From NCBI GenBank assembly GCA_016630905.1, contig WBMQ01000003.1:930001-994000 (forward strand): a DNA stretch of 64,000 nt, read 5' to 3'. The position numbers were made by a program, and so were the translations under genes. The notes under the pieces are model-generated. The model saw only the letters and a program-made list of their open reading frames with translations. It was not told the DNA's origin and did not search any database. The DNA comes from Capillidium heterosporum. Lineage: Eukaryota; Entomophthoromycota; Entomophthoromycetes; Entomophthorales; Capillidiaceae. Shown here in pieces: positions 21,801-32,931 of this stretch (within the stretch, counting starts at the first letter, position 1; each line of letters opens with the position of its first letter).

Positions 21801-22547
21801 CTAAATACTTCACCTGGAGAAATTCTAGAAACGGCGTCCAAATATGTAAGATTCATCACCAGGCTTTTATTAACATTGAATGTAGTTGAGTTAGCTACTA
21901 TCGAAGGTCAGGAAAGTCAGGATAAAGATAACAATACCATCACTACTATTTTAGCTGAAACCTCCCACCTTTAAGCTACACTACCATCACGCTTTCGTTC
22001 CTTGTCTGTACTCAACCCAAATTTAGATTTAATTGCCAATTAGCATTTTCGTCAAAGTCCACTGCCCTTCACTCCAAGCGAGTTCGATACTCGATGACTA
22101 TGAGAACCTTTGAAGCTTTCTAGTTCCTACTTTTATCATCTTTTCGCTTCCCTATTAAGGTATTTCCGGAAAATACTCTTTATTCCACTTATCTTTGACT
22201 AATTACACAACTTCCAAACATTTCACCAGGATCCATCAAGCTTTCTCTTATACTTCACTAATTGTACCTATGGGAGTCGTCGTTTATTAAATTGATATAT
22301 TCGCTATCTCATTAATTTTCTTTCCTATTAACTTTAATTTGTTTATTTTACATAAATGCAAGTCCTTTATAGCTATTCCTATATGTATAAATTTTCTTAT
22401 TTGAAAATATTGTGCCTTTATTATTTACTATGAAATAGGACAGCTTCAGCTTTGTAAAATTTTCTATTAGGGTTTTTAGACAGCGACGCAAATCCTTTAC
22501 TAGTGATAGCATTTATTGGAGATAGCTATAAGTCTAATGCATAGTTG
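18895..22547 (+). repeat. Left arm of a 3.65-kb inverted repeat
   Basis: Pairs with 27426-31077 on the opposite strand. Position x pairs with 49972-x over most of the arm, and with 49973-x after a single-base indel near 21915. Identity is near-perfect wherever I compared the two arms, including introns and intergenic DNA. The outer boundary is sharp at ACATGCAG (18895) and the inner boundary at ...GCATAGTTG (22547). The arm carries receptor gene A plus about 1.8 kb of its upstream DNA. That upstream DNA includes a minus-strand open frame of 97 codons (19260-18967) and a plus-strand one of 85 codons (19961-20218), both of unknown reality. Confidence 0.95.
20759..21974 (+). CDS. 7TM receptor-like protein, copy A (six exons, 343 aa)
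   Basis: Exons are 20759-20876, 20913-21218, 21254-21524, 21562-21677, 21714-21845 and 21886-21974. Introns are 35-40 bp, several with a CTAAC branch site, and phases 1,1,2,1,1 give an uninterrupted frame. The product has seven hydrophobic segments (roughly residues 18-43, 55-75, 83-111, 124-147, 166-197, 231-256, 262-295). Class-A-like features are D63 in TM2 (LSDLFNH), Cys82 at the TM3 start and Cys157 in the second outer loop (a likely disulfide), a basic third inner loop, and LLDPTFH in TM7 in the place of NPxxY. The C-tail after TM7 is about 48 residues and acidic. A plasma-membrane sensor coupled to G proteins is inferred; the ligand is unknown. An upstream in-frame GTG at 20708 is not needed. 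Confidence 0.82.
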
Positions 22548-23158
22548 AGTGGCTTTGAATCTCTGAGCTGTTGAATGGTACCAGATCGATAAATGTTAAC
22601 ATTTTTATACGAGTATAGCTATTCAATAGCAATTCTAAAAAGTGAAAAAATATTATTTACAGCTTTGACTTACTAGTAAAGAATTTCAAGTAACCTAAAG
22701 TTATATAACCAACTTAACCCATTTAAAACATTGTGCATTTTGAAAGATACATGGCGAAATGTCTTGAAATATCATTTTAGTTTTTGAAGTTTTCAAATTA
22801 CTTATTGCTACTTTGTTTCAATCAATTGAATAATTTTGCAAATAAACAGCGTGCATTCTATAGAATGTATAAGTTAAGTTTTAAATGGTATTTTGAAAAA
22901 ACAGAAATATTTTATATAGGATAAATAGATATAAAATAGAAATTAACATGAATAAAACTAATTGAAAAATGTATCTACACCACTTAGCATGTCAAAGAAA
23001 ACTCCTTTATTAAGAATATAGAGTAAGCATTATAAGCATTTAAAATATCTTGGTATCGTTCAGTAAGATAGCATTAGTGACATAGCTATCTTTTACATTT
23101 TGAGACTCACCATCAAAGTTGTTAAATTCGACTATTGAAAATTAGCAAATATAAACAC
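22548..23158. other. Spacer of the inverted repeat, left part
   Basis: AT-rich non-duplicated DNA between the left arm and receptor copy B. No gene seen. Confidence 0.4.
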
Positions 23159-24253
23159 TCAAAGGTTACTATCATCGGTATCATTTTGAGTATGAGATCC
23201 CCGAACCTTGGTATTAAAGTCCCTGAAGCACTGCACTAAGGCTATATGTAGAGTAGGATCAAGCAAAAATGCAATGCAGTTGAACGTACCAATAGAAGCT
23301 TAAGGTGTTAGTCTATATCTTACTAAAGTTGTACCATTTCCGAAACCAGCCCAGAGTGCGAGACCGTTGCTTTTGTAGTTACCCAATGTAGCCAAATTAT
23401 TTATTACGAACCCACTCAAGCAAACGATGCAGAATAAAGGATATAGAGAACTAAAAAGTTAGAAACCTATTAACAAAAAAGGTACATTCTTAAAATCAAC
23501 TTCTTGATGAACTTTTGTTGCTTCGAAGTGGTGGTTGCAGTATTCTCTCCTGAATAAGCAGTGCTAGCTGTTAAAGAACCGATGTTCTTCTGCAGTTTAA
23601 CAATTACGAGTACAACTATGGTTAAACAATAGATCATAGTTATAAGCATAATAAGCACCGTGAGAAAGAAGTTTAAGAGCATTGTCTGGGGATAGTCAAA
23701 TCGTATGTAGCAGGAACCAGTGTTATTAGGGCCATTCTTACCGAATATTCCTAGTGCTAAAATCGTTAGAACAGCAAATTTAAATAGCTACCATAGGGGG
23801 GGATCGATAAAATAAGGGCCAATCCTACTGGAACGAGCCAGTAGAAGTACTCCCATTTGGGATTGAATGATTTTTTTTGGATAAAGACAAGCTGGAGGTT
23901 GACAGCAATGGCGATGTTTAAAAAGCAGTAAAGCTCCCTCCCAAAAACTCTATAGAATCCAAGGAAGTTGCAAGTGGAACCGGCTGGCGTCAGTGCAAAG
24001 TAGCTACCGACGATGTGATTGAACAGATCGGAGACGGCGACCCCAAATTGAAGACGAAGGCTAATACGATTAACCAGATCTCTTCTATAAAAGTCTATTT
24101 CAATTAATGATCAATATAATAGAATCAAGTTATACATAGTGCAGTCATCATGACAATCGGGATGGTCGATAGCCCAAGGCTTGTGTACTCTAGGTAAGGG
24201 ATACCGACGCTGAAGAGGGTTTGCAAAGAGATTTGATTTGTGTTCGAAGCCAT
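23159..24253 (-). CDS. 7TM receptor-like protein, copy B (five exons, 315 aa)
   Basis: Exons on the minus strand are 24253-24136, 24094-23792, 23756-23486, 23450-23335 and 23298-23159. The first four have the sizes and phases of copy A (118, 303, 271, 116 nt; copy A exon 2 is 306). The frame is open throughout. Residues match copy A very closely from TM2 to TM4, and diverge in the third inner loop (KNIGSLTASTAYSGENTATT) and the tail. Instead of splicing to a sixth exon, exon 5 continues through FRDFNTKVRGSHTQNDTDD to its own stop, so the tail is short. It lies inside the spacer of the inverted repeat, between the twin genes A and C. Probably a functional paralogue. Confidence 0.8.
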
Positions 24254-25274
24254 GTTAAGAGTTGAGTTGGAGTTTAGAATTGGGATAAAAAGCATTGCTT
24301 GATTCCATTTACTGTTATTTATACTATTTTTCAGCTTTAATAGCTTTTGAATAAGTTGTTCTATCTAGAAATCCCTTAAAGTAACTTTATGATTCAAATT
24401 ACTCTGGGTACCAACGATGTTAGTTTAAAATTTGATTCCTGTCTTCCGGATTAGGACTTATTATAAATAATAGCCAATAAGTTATTCTAAGTTTTAACAA
24501 CCTATTATATATACATAAACTACCAAACTCTACCCCTTTTGTAATTTCGGAACATACGAGATGGATATTTGATGTTATATATCTTATGCCTAAGCCTTCA
24601 ATCAGCTAAAGCAGGTGGTTTGATAGTTCTAATATAGAAGCGGTAGTTTTTTAGTCCTTGTATTTATCTAGATTTTAGGAGCGGACACTCCTTCAAAGCT
24701 CCATTTCTCTTCTGGTATAGTCGAACTGCTGCTACTACAGTGAGAATAAAGTAACGTTAGTGACAGTCTGAATGAAATTATATGCTTATTTGGACCTAAT
24801 TTACTGTTAAAAATGAATGTAGTAGCACCTCGCCCATATAGTACAGTTTAATTCTACAAGATTTATAAAAATCTAAGTAGAAATTTGGATTATAGAAATT
24901 CTTTAACTAAATTATAGTTACTAGCTTATCTGTTACCTTAAGCCAGCATATTTAGCTATATTTTATAACTGATTGTTTTCCTTGACCTTCCCACTCTTTT
25001 ACAAAGCTGAAAAGACACGTCAAAAATTTTAACTACACAGGATTTCCAGCTTTTAAATTTACAACTAAATACTTTGAACTTTTAATTAGATGGAAAAACA
25101 TAACAGCCATATAAGCTGTGAATTCACTAGTCTAAATACTTTTAATTCTCAATCCCCAACAAGCTATGGTGATGAGTAATCCTCTTTTTAATGAAATGCC
25201 ATAGATATCCTGGGCACTGAGATCTCTTGATGCAGTCATTTTTACAAGAATGCTTATATCCATCCATAAACTGT
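24254..25274. other. Spacer of the inverted repeat, no gene recognised
   Basis: AT-rich DNA upstream of receptor B, extending to the dispersed repeat that hosts LTR copy 2. No coding signal seen. Confidence 0.4.
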
Positions 25275-26672
25275 GGACCCTGAACTTTCGTAATAAACTT
25301 TAGAATGATTCTGCTGTTTCTTTCAGCTAGGATCAGCTAGGATCACTTTCAATACCTTTTTCCCTTTCTCATCACTTGAAGAGTTTTTGTATTCAGCATA
25401 TGAAATGTAAGGTCCAGGGAGGTATCGCTGGATCCAGTCAATGATGGCATCATATTGGGAACTCATGACGTGGTAGGTCAGGAAAACGGAACTAAGGCCC
25501 ACTACTGCATTGGTGACAAAAGCTTGAATTCTCCGGAGGGCAGGCCGGACAGCCAGGTGAAGGAGATACAACATAAGGAGCGCCCATACAATGGTAGTCA
25601 AGTCTCAGTTCCAGAAGGGGACCGAAGAGACGGGTTGGGACTTGGAAGTGGTGTGGTGTTGAACTAAATGGGGCCGGCTAGGTGGTGGTTGTACAACCAT
25701 CGGTGCCACAGTGTTAGGGTCAAAAGTAGGGGTTGGTTGATAGGTCAACGTTGGTTCAAAGGGGTAGACGGTATTAGTAACATTAATTGCCCAAAGAAGA
25801 TGAGATCCGAGGGTAGCGAGGATTGTCAAAAGGTAATAGGAGGCTAGAAGGATGGAGAGACTAGACCACATAGTATTACTATGCTGAAAGTAAAAGTACG
25901 GGTAAAGGATAGCTTTATTTAGGGACGAAGGACGAGATCAGGTTGCTGGGAACGGCTATGGCTAGGGACAGGGGGTGAGTAACAGCTATTAAAAATAGCG
26001 AGGTGGAACGTTGTCAAGATGCTGGCTTTTGGTAGTCATCGAGGGGTTTAAATATCCCTTTGGCATCTTAGTTGTAGTGATGCTAGCGGGATTGGTTTCC
26101 CCTTCAGCAATCCACTACTCTATAGATTAATTGAGTGTTTACCAAGTTTATCTAAAAGAACCAGTAATTCTATTAACTACTACTGGTGTGTTTCCATTGT
26201 TGGAAGATATGGATCAGCTAATGTGCTGCTAATCATTGGGGTTCCCAGGTTATGGTCAAGTTTAAGAAAATAATAAAGGTAATCGAAATAATTGATATGT
26301 GAGGTGGATTTGTAACTTAGTTATGAATTGGGGAACAGAAAAAAAGAATTTGAAAATTAGTAAGAAGTAGAAAGAGGAAGGGAATCTAAGAAAGGAATAG
26401 GTCTATGACCTAATAATCGGGGTTGTGACAACCAGGGTTGTTACATGAAAGGTCAACTTGCAAAAATTGCCTCTGGACCAAACTTTGATCCGTCGAAGCT
26501 TAGTAACCTTTTTTTGTTTCTTGGGAACGAAATTATTAGCTGGGAAGGCTTATCCTCCACCTTTTCATTCCAACCTCTAGGTGCTTCTCAAAACACTTAT
26601 GAAATATTTTTCTTCATCTCATATACTATACTAAATAACTATTTTGGTTTTAAAAAAACCATATACGCTTTT
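25275..26672 (+). repeat. Dispersed repeat R2, copy 1, interrupted by LTR copy 2
   Basis: 25275-25405 and 26446-26672 together align with the uninterrupted stretch 58713-59035, for example TTTCTTTCAGCTAGGAT against TTTCTTTTAGCTAGGAT, and TTTTTCATTCCAACC in both. The junction CAGCATATGAAA / TGAAAGGTCAACTTGC corresponds to CAGCATATAAAGGGTCAGCTTGC in the other copy. A short tandem duplication (AGCTAGGATC twice) lies near 25325-25345. No protein is recognised in R2. Confidence 0.8.
25406..26445 (-). mobile_element. Solo LTR copy 2 with 5-bp target-site duplication, 1040 bp
   Basis: Plus-strand ends are TGTAAGGTCC and GGTTGTTACA. It is flanked on both sides by the pentamer TGAAA (25401-25405 and 26446-26450), a clear target-site duplication, and inserted in repeat R2. 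The R-U5 side (25406-26053) is nearly identical to LTR copy 1. Its U3 is unlike the U3 of copies 1, 3 and 4. It carries the hydrophobic frame MWSSLSILLASYY... (25871-25605, 88 codons), then TGA-GAC, then TTG-ACT-ACC... open through the LTR end (CCTGGACCTTACA). With no reverse transcriptase nearby, it is a solo LTR left by LTR-LTR recombination. Confidence 0.92.
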
Positions 26673-27425
26673 GAGTAAATGGTTTTCAATTTACAACTTT
26701 AGACAATTAATGATAGTAATTCAATAATACACGTAGTGGTAAAATTTACATTCCACAATCTGAGTACACTTATTAAACTATATTTTTGTAATGTCTTTAA
26801 TTTTATAACGAGGTGTGAATGAATGAAGCTAAAAAACTCAGTAACACTTACAAAGCAGTATTGATTTTTGTTCAGAATGTTATAGGTCGAAGTTATTTGC
26901 AACTAGTTCAACTCGACTTTGATCTTTTCAACTCTTGCTCCAAAATAGCTTAGATGGAAAAGCATGTAAAAATATTACAAAATTTCTGCAACAACTAAAA
27001 TAGAGGTGAAATATTGAGTAAATGTAGATATAGCCCATATAAAAACTAGCTAAAATAGAAGGAGCTTATCAGTATCATAATTTAATATCTTTTCGACTGC
27101 ATCCTTCGCTATATATAATATTACTAGTTTTATATATCTTGGAAAACTATTGTATATATATAAATGGTATAAGTATGATTTCCATTCAAGCTTTTGTGTA
27201 TTATTTACTACTTTAGTGCTTATACAAAATTTAAAAGTTACAGCTTCTTCAAAATATTCATTGATTTAATGGCTGCAATCGTATCATTAGAAAAAATATG
27301 CTATTGTTAAAGGTTTAGCCTATCTATATTTTATAGAGCTACTATTCAATAGATATATTTACCCAAAATCTTCATTAACTAATTGATTTAGTAACAATTG
27401 AGTCTCATAAAGGACTAAGGTAAAC
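26673..27425. other. Spacer of the inverted repeat, right part
   Basis: AT-rich, non-duplicated. An open frame of 67 codons on the minus strand (26902-26699) has no support. Confidence 0.35.
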
Positions 27426-30400
27426 CAACTATGCATTAGACTTATAGCTATCTCCAATAAATGCTATCACTAGTAAAGGATTTGCGTCGCTGTCTAAAAA
27501 CCCTAATAGAAAATTTTACAAAGCTGAAGCTGTCCTATTTCATAGTAAATAATAAAGGCACAATATTTTCAAATAAGAAAATTTATACATATAGGAATAG
27601 CTATAAAGGACTTGCATTTATGTAAAATAAACAAATTAAAGTTAATAGGAAAGAAAATTAATGAGATAGCGAATATATCAATTTAATAAACGACGACTCC
27701 CATAGGTACAATTAGTGAAGTATAAGAGAAAGCTTGATGGATCCTGGTGAAATGTTTGGAAGTTGTGTAATTAGTCAAAGATAAGTGGAATAAAGAGTAT
27801 TTTCCGGAAATACCTTAATAGGGAAGCGAAAAGATGATAAAAGTAGGAACTAGAAAGCTTCAAAGGTTCTCATAGTCATCGAGTATCGAACTCGCTTGGA
27901 GTGAAGGGCAGTGGACTTTGACGAAAATGCTAATTGGCAATTAAATCTAAATTTGGGTTGAGTACAGACAAGGAACGAAAGCGTGATGGTAGTGTAGCTT
28001 AAAGGTGGGAGGTTTCAGCTAAAATAGTAGTGATGGTATTGTTATCTTTATCCTGACTTCCTGACCTTCGATAGTAGCTAACTCAACTACATTCAATGTT
28101 AATAAAAGCCTGGTGATGAATCTTACATATTTGGACGCCGTTTCTAGAATTTCTCCAGGTGAAGTATTTAGCTTTGACTTCCGTAAAACACTCGACAAGT
28201 ACGAGATGGAAGGTTGGGTCGAGTAGAAATGCAATGCAATTGAACGTACCAATAGAAGCTTAGGGTGTTAGTCTATATCTTACTAAAGCATTACCATTTC
28301 CGAAGCCGGCCCAGAGTGCGAGGCCGTTGCTTTTGTAACCGGCTAGTGAAGCTATGTTGTTTACTACAAATCCACTTAGACATAGAACGCAGAAAAGAGG
28401 ATATAATAAACTAAAAATTTAGCAAAGTTGATCAAATAGAATCGTACATTCTGAAAATAAGCTTGTGCAAAAATGCCTGTAGCTTTGTTCTGTCACCAGA
28501 AGCCTCGGTGGCTGGCTTATGCTTGATGCTCTCGACAACTTGCCAATCCTTTTGCAGCCTTAAAATCACAAGTAAAGCTATAGAGAAGCAATAAATGATG
28601 GTTATAAGCATAATGAGCACCGTGAGGAAAAAGTTCAAGAGCATTGTCTGGGGATAGTCAAATCGTATATAGCAAGAACCAGTGTTATTAAGACCATTCT
28701 TACCGAATATTCCTAGTGCTAAAATCGTTAGAACAGCAAATTTAAATAGCTACCATAGGGGGGGATCGATAAAATAAGGGCCAATCCTACTGGAACGAGC
28801 CAGTAGAAGTACTCCCATTTGGGATTGAATGATTTTTTTTGGATAAAGACAAGCTGGAGGTTGACAGCAATGGCGATGTTTAAAAAGCAGTAAAGCTCCC
28901 TCCCAAAAACTCTATAGAATCCAAGGAAGTTGCAAGTGGAACCGGCTGGCGTCAGTGCAAAGTAGCTACCGACGATGTGGTTGAACAGATCAGATAAGGC
29001 AACCCCAGCTTGAAGACGAAGCGTAACGCGGTTAACTAGAGCCCTGTTGTAGAAAACTACTTTGGTTAGCGATTAATATAGTGTATTTAAAGTACATAGT
29101 AAAATCATTATGATGATTGGAATGGTTGATAGCCCAAGACTTGTATACTCTAGGTAAGGGATACCGACGCTGAAGAGCGTTTGTAAAGAGACCTGGCCCG
29201 CGTTTGAAGCCATGTTGAGAGTTAAAAATATGTTGAAAGTTGATAGAAAGTTCAGAGTGAACACTTTGCCTCTATTTATGGCATTCTACAACTTTTTGAA
29301 TAATTTAAACTCTGGCAAGTGGCAGTTCGGAGCAATACCTACAGCATATCAAGCCACACTGGAAGCTTAAAATACACTATTTTTAGATGTCTTGTATAGC
29401 AACGAGGTCTATTGGAAATAAGGTATAAGATAATTATTAAGCTTTTGAAAATATTTCAAGATGTGCTAGGTTATACATGGAAGGCTATTACAAATTGCTA
29501 TTCAAGTATTCATATTAATGGATTCCAAATCGCTTTATCAGTATTTAAATGATAAGTTCAATACAATGGAAAGGCACTAATTAACAAAGCTCTTAATATA
29601 AGAATCGCAATTCATTTAACTCTATAAGATATTTTCAATATCATTATATTTACAAGCAAAGTATATTTTCATTTGCTGAAGAGTACCTATATATAACAAA
29701 AAGAATGGCTATATTGAGGCCTATATGTAATTCCTTAGCCAATAAATAAAATTTCATTGAGATTGAAACTTCTTGCTAGTTTCATCTACAAGAACATATA
29801 TTATGCAAGGTGGGAGCGAAATCAATATAATTCCAAGGGGTTTTGTGATAAGAAAATAGTAATTAATTGACAAAGAACTTGTAAGTCGAAAATAGAAATG
29901 TATTATGATAGACCTATAGTCTTTAATCGGTAGACTTTTAGAGTTCAATAAGTTTTTATTATATATAAGATTTTCAGCACTACAGTGTATATTCTCTGGG
30001 TCTACATACATTGGATTTTGCCAATGTTGTGAATACCAAACCTATAAAAATTAGCAACTGCCACCAATATAATAAGCAGCGCTATACTTTGGCCTTAACT
30101 TCATTATATGTCTGAAATAGATGCACCCACCTTTTTAAATCCATATACAAACCACTGCTATTTCAGATATTGTCTACATTGAGATACTGGCTATACTTCG
30201 GAATGGGTAAACTTGAAATTTTTTGAGAATTTAACCTTTTCTAAAGACTGATGCTACCCAGAGTATACCGTGTATAAGTTGAGGCGGCTACAATACAAAT
30301 TATTCCCATTCTCTTTGTTCATAAAATCGATGCCTAAGTTTTTATGTTGGTGTATTCAAGTCTCAAAGGACTGGCTACTGAAGTTATTTAATACTTACTA

Positions 30401-31077
30401 TGATATGAAAGCGGTACTATAGTTTTTGCTAGAATCAAAACATAGTACGCTAGCTTGGGTGGAGCCGAGGCTGTACACTTAAAACTATTGATAGAGGGCT
30501 TTTATATTTGAATCGCTTTTGTCAAAACAAAGGTCTTCAGTTTTCTGTTCATCACAAGCCAGAAAACCAAATTCATATCTATTTCCATCCACTTAAAATT
30601 TACAGCTATAAAGAAAGCAAGGCATTATGGTATTCTTCGATAAGAGGTGTAGGATAGATGAAACACGTTCTTGGATGCTCCCTTTTAAATTTTAAAATCA
30701 ACATCTAGGCTTTGGTTTGCTACTATAATAGATCAACTTTCTGCAATGCAAGGTCTTTAGCAAGTAAAGCTGTAAAGCGGATGACCGATGTGGATGAAGG
30801 CTGGTTAGTTAGTGACATAGTTAGGTATCAACGAACATCTTTAACCATATATGGCACCAATTTAAGTTTCGGGATTCGATGCATTGCTTCATTTTATCTA
30901 ATAGACCCATCTATATTTCAAGGTACTCAGGGTCATTCAATTTTGCCACAGACTGTTCCTATTTTCATCAGTTTATCTTCGTTTGGTAAGCTAGTTCGGA
31001 TTTAGTCAATTTCCGATAGAAGTTTCCAAACTATGTCAATGCTTTTAACAATTTGTTCTTGGATGATTGCTGCATGT
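27426..31077 (-). repeat. Right arm of the 3.65-kb inverted repeat
   Basis: Reverse-complement partner of 18895-22547, with 4878 bp between the arms. It is one base shorter because of a missing A in receptor exon 6 (AGGAAGTCAGG here, AGGAAAGTCAGG in the left arm). It carries receptor copy C and the same two uncertain open frames (30011-29754 on minus, 30712-31005 on plus). The flanks outside the arms are unrelated (CACCTAACT on the left, CAATTAATTT on the right), so no target-site duplication frames the whole structure. Confidence 0.95.
28019..29213 (-). CDS. 7TM receptor-like protein, copy C, inverted twin of A with altered tail (336 aa)
   Basis: Exons by symmetry with copy A are 29213-29096, 29059-28754, 28718-28448, 28410-28295, 28258-28127 and 28086-28019. 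Splice sites and frame are the same as in copy A through the TM7 region. In exon 6 a one-base deletion after GGTCAGGAA shifts the frame. The tail therefore reads EGQE-VRIKITIPSLLF and stops at 28019, instead of the acidic, Asn/Thr-rich tail ending ILAETSHL. The seven membrane segments are intact, so a receptor with a changed cytoplasmic end is likely. A recent pseudogenising lesion or a sequencing slip in an A-run are the alternatives. Confidence 0.78.
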
Positions 31078-32931
31078 CAATTAATTTCGGGGAATTAGAC
31101 ACCAATAATATACTCAGTCAAGCTATTCCGCAAAATTTAAAAATTTAGTAGGAGTTTTATAGGCAAGCACATTCAAAAAGTTTTAAAAAGTAATATTATT
31201 TTCAGATTTCATGAGTGCGATTGCAAAGTGAAACAGTGCTGATGTTCGATATACTATATAAGATATTTTGTAGATATACATCTACATATTTCAAAATTTT
31301 AGTGGTAGTAACATAGTAGTCGAACTAGCTTCTATCTTCAAACTAATAGCACACTGCTAGACTTAGTAAACCTTATTGTTTGCAGCTACAAGTTCGAAAC
31401 AAACCCATCTCAGCTTAAACTTTGAAACTGGCGTCGCATTACCACATTTAATGAGCATTATTGCTGGTAACTAATTATAGCCAAGCCCTGTCCAATGTGA
31501 AAATTCTCAGCCTTTTGATGTGTTCTTAAAAGTTTTATCTTTTCCATTCCTCAGAAGTGAAACCATCGGTCCTAAGTGGAGGCACTCTTACTAGACTATT
31601 TATGCTATATAGAACTTCGTAACTATATGAGTACCTCACAGAACTTTGATAAACTATCAAAATTACTGTATTTGATTTAGTAACATATGTGCTTATTTTT
31701 ATCGGCTGCTTTTACCTTGGAAAGCTTTATATGTATGAGTATATTTTTACAATTTATATATTTTTTGTAGCTAAATAAAACAAGAGAGCTATGTATTTAC
31801 CTCTAATATTGCATTGGTAAAAGGTAAGAACTATAATGTTACTAATAAACGTTAAAGCTTAATTTAAAATCATTTCAATAACTTTTTTTGCACATAAATA
31901 CTAAATCATAATAAAATACATGCTTTATCCATTATTTTGCTTTATTTCTAGTTAGATTTTATGTAGTTTATTGCCGTAGATATTAGTTTTTTAATAGCTT
32001 GACCTAGGATTGCAAATGCTAACAATATCTTTATCATCAAGCCAACCTATTAGCCCTTACTGATAGCTTGAATTTTCTTACATTTCTGCTTAGATCAAAA
32101 TATTAAACTTCGTGAGTATACCTACTTTCCCCCATGAATTTTAAAAAATACCTATTAAGAGATTTCAATAATTTAAACTTTATCGTGAAAATATGAGCAT
32201 ATCTTCAAAAGTTTGAATATTAATTATTTAACTTGCGTTCCATATAATTTCAATAAAACTCCTCAACTAATTAAAGACATACGTTGCTTGATGAGATCAA
32301 TATATAATGTGAGTTAGTTGTCCTCGCCGAGTATTGGTCACCGACTTGGGCTCCCAGTCGAGTGGGCTCGGTTAGAATTGATGGGCCTTTCGACATAGAA
32401 CGTGATATAGGTAGTCGTGTTGTGAGCTGACTAATACAGAGAGTATTTTCTTTATCCTTGCTTTCCATGGCCAATAAAAGTTCCTAAAGTTATTTACTAT
32501 TGCAAAACTATTGGCTATAAATTTTTAAAATATTTAATCAAACTGCCCAAGCCTAAATCTAAAACCCAAAAAACCCTTGAAAAATCTTCTCTTTCTGTGC
32601 GAGAGCTGATATATATATCATAGATCAAGAGAAAGCTATAGCTTAGCAGTATGTAAGTGGATTCTTTTATATAAAGAAAGGGATATGTACCCTAATTATA
32701 ATGATACATCACAGAAGTTAAGACCCAATTAATTTGCCGTGGCAAACGGTGAATATCTGAAATCAAGTTTAAACAGACTGCATCCATAAAAGGAAAACTA
32801 GGTGAACTGGAAACTAGCTGAAGTAATAGGAAAAGAGTAGGTGGAGATTTAAAGCATGATAAAAGGATAAGTGAGAGATAAAAATATAATCCAAAGTACA
32901 TTGTTAGATAGTAGTGCAAATATGGGCTACC
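31078..32931. other. Gene-poor stretch with a GC-richer patch
   Basis: Mostly AT-rich and featureless. The patch 32305-32460 stands out by base composition (GTCCTCGCCGAGTATTGG, TGGGCTCCCAGTCGAGTGGG) and carries a minus-strand open frame of 67 codons. It may be a fragment of a repeat, and I cannot identify it. No tRNA fold was found there. Confidence 0.4.

Noticed and set aside
22066-22098. tRNA-like T-arm (GCGAGTTCGATACTCG) downstream of receptor A and in the mirrored arm
   Set aside because: No acceptor stem, D-arm or anticodon arm pairs with it in the expected positions.
18895-31077. Inverted repeat as the terminal repeats of one large DNA transposon
   Set aside because: No flanking target-site duplication, no transposase frame in the spacer, and the arms carry a host-type multi-exon receptor gene.
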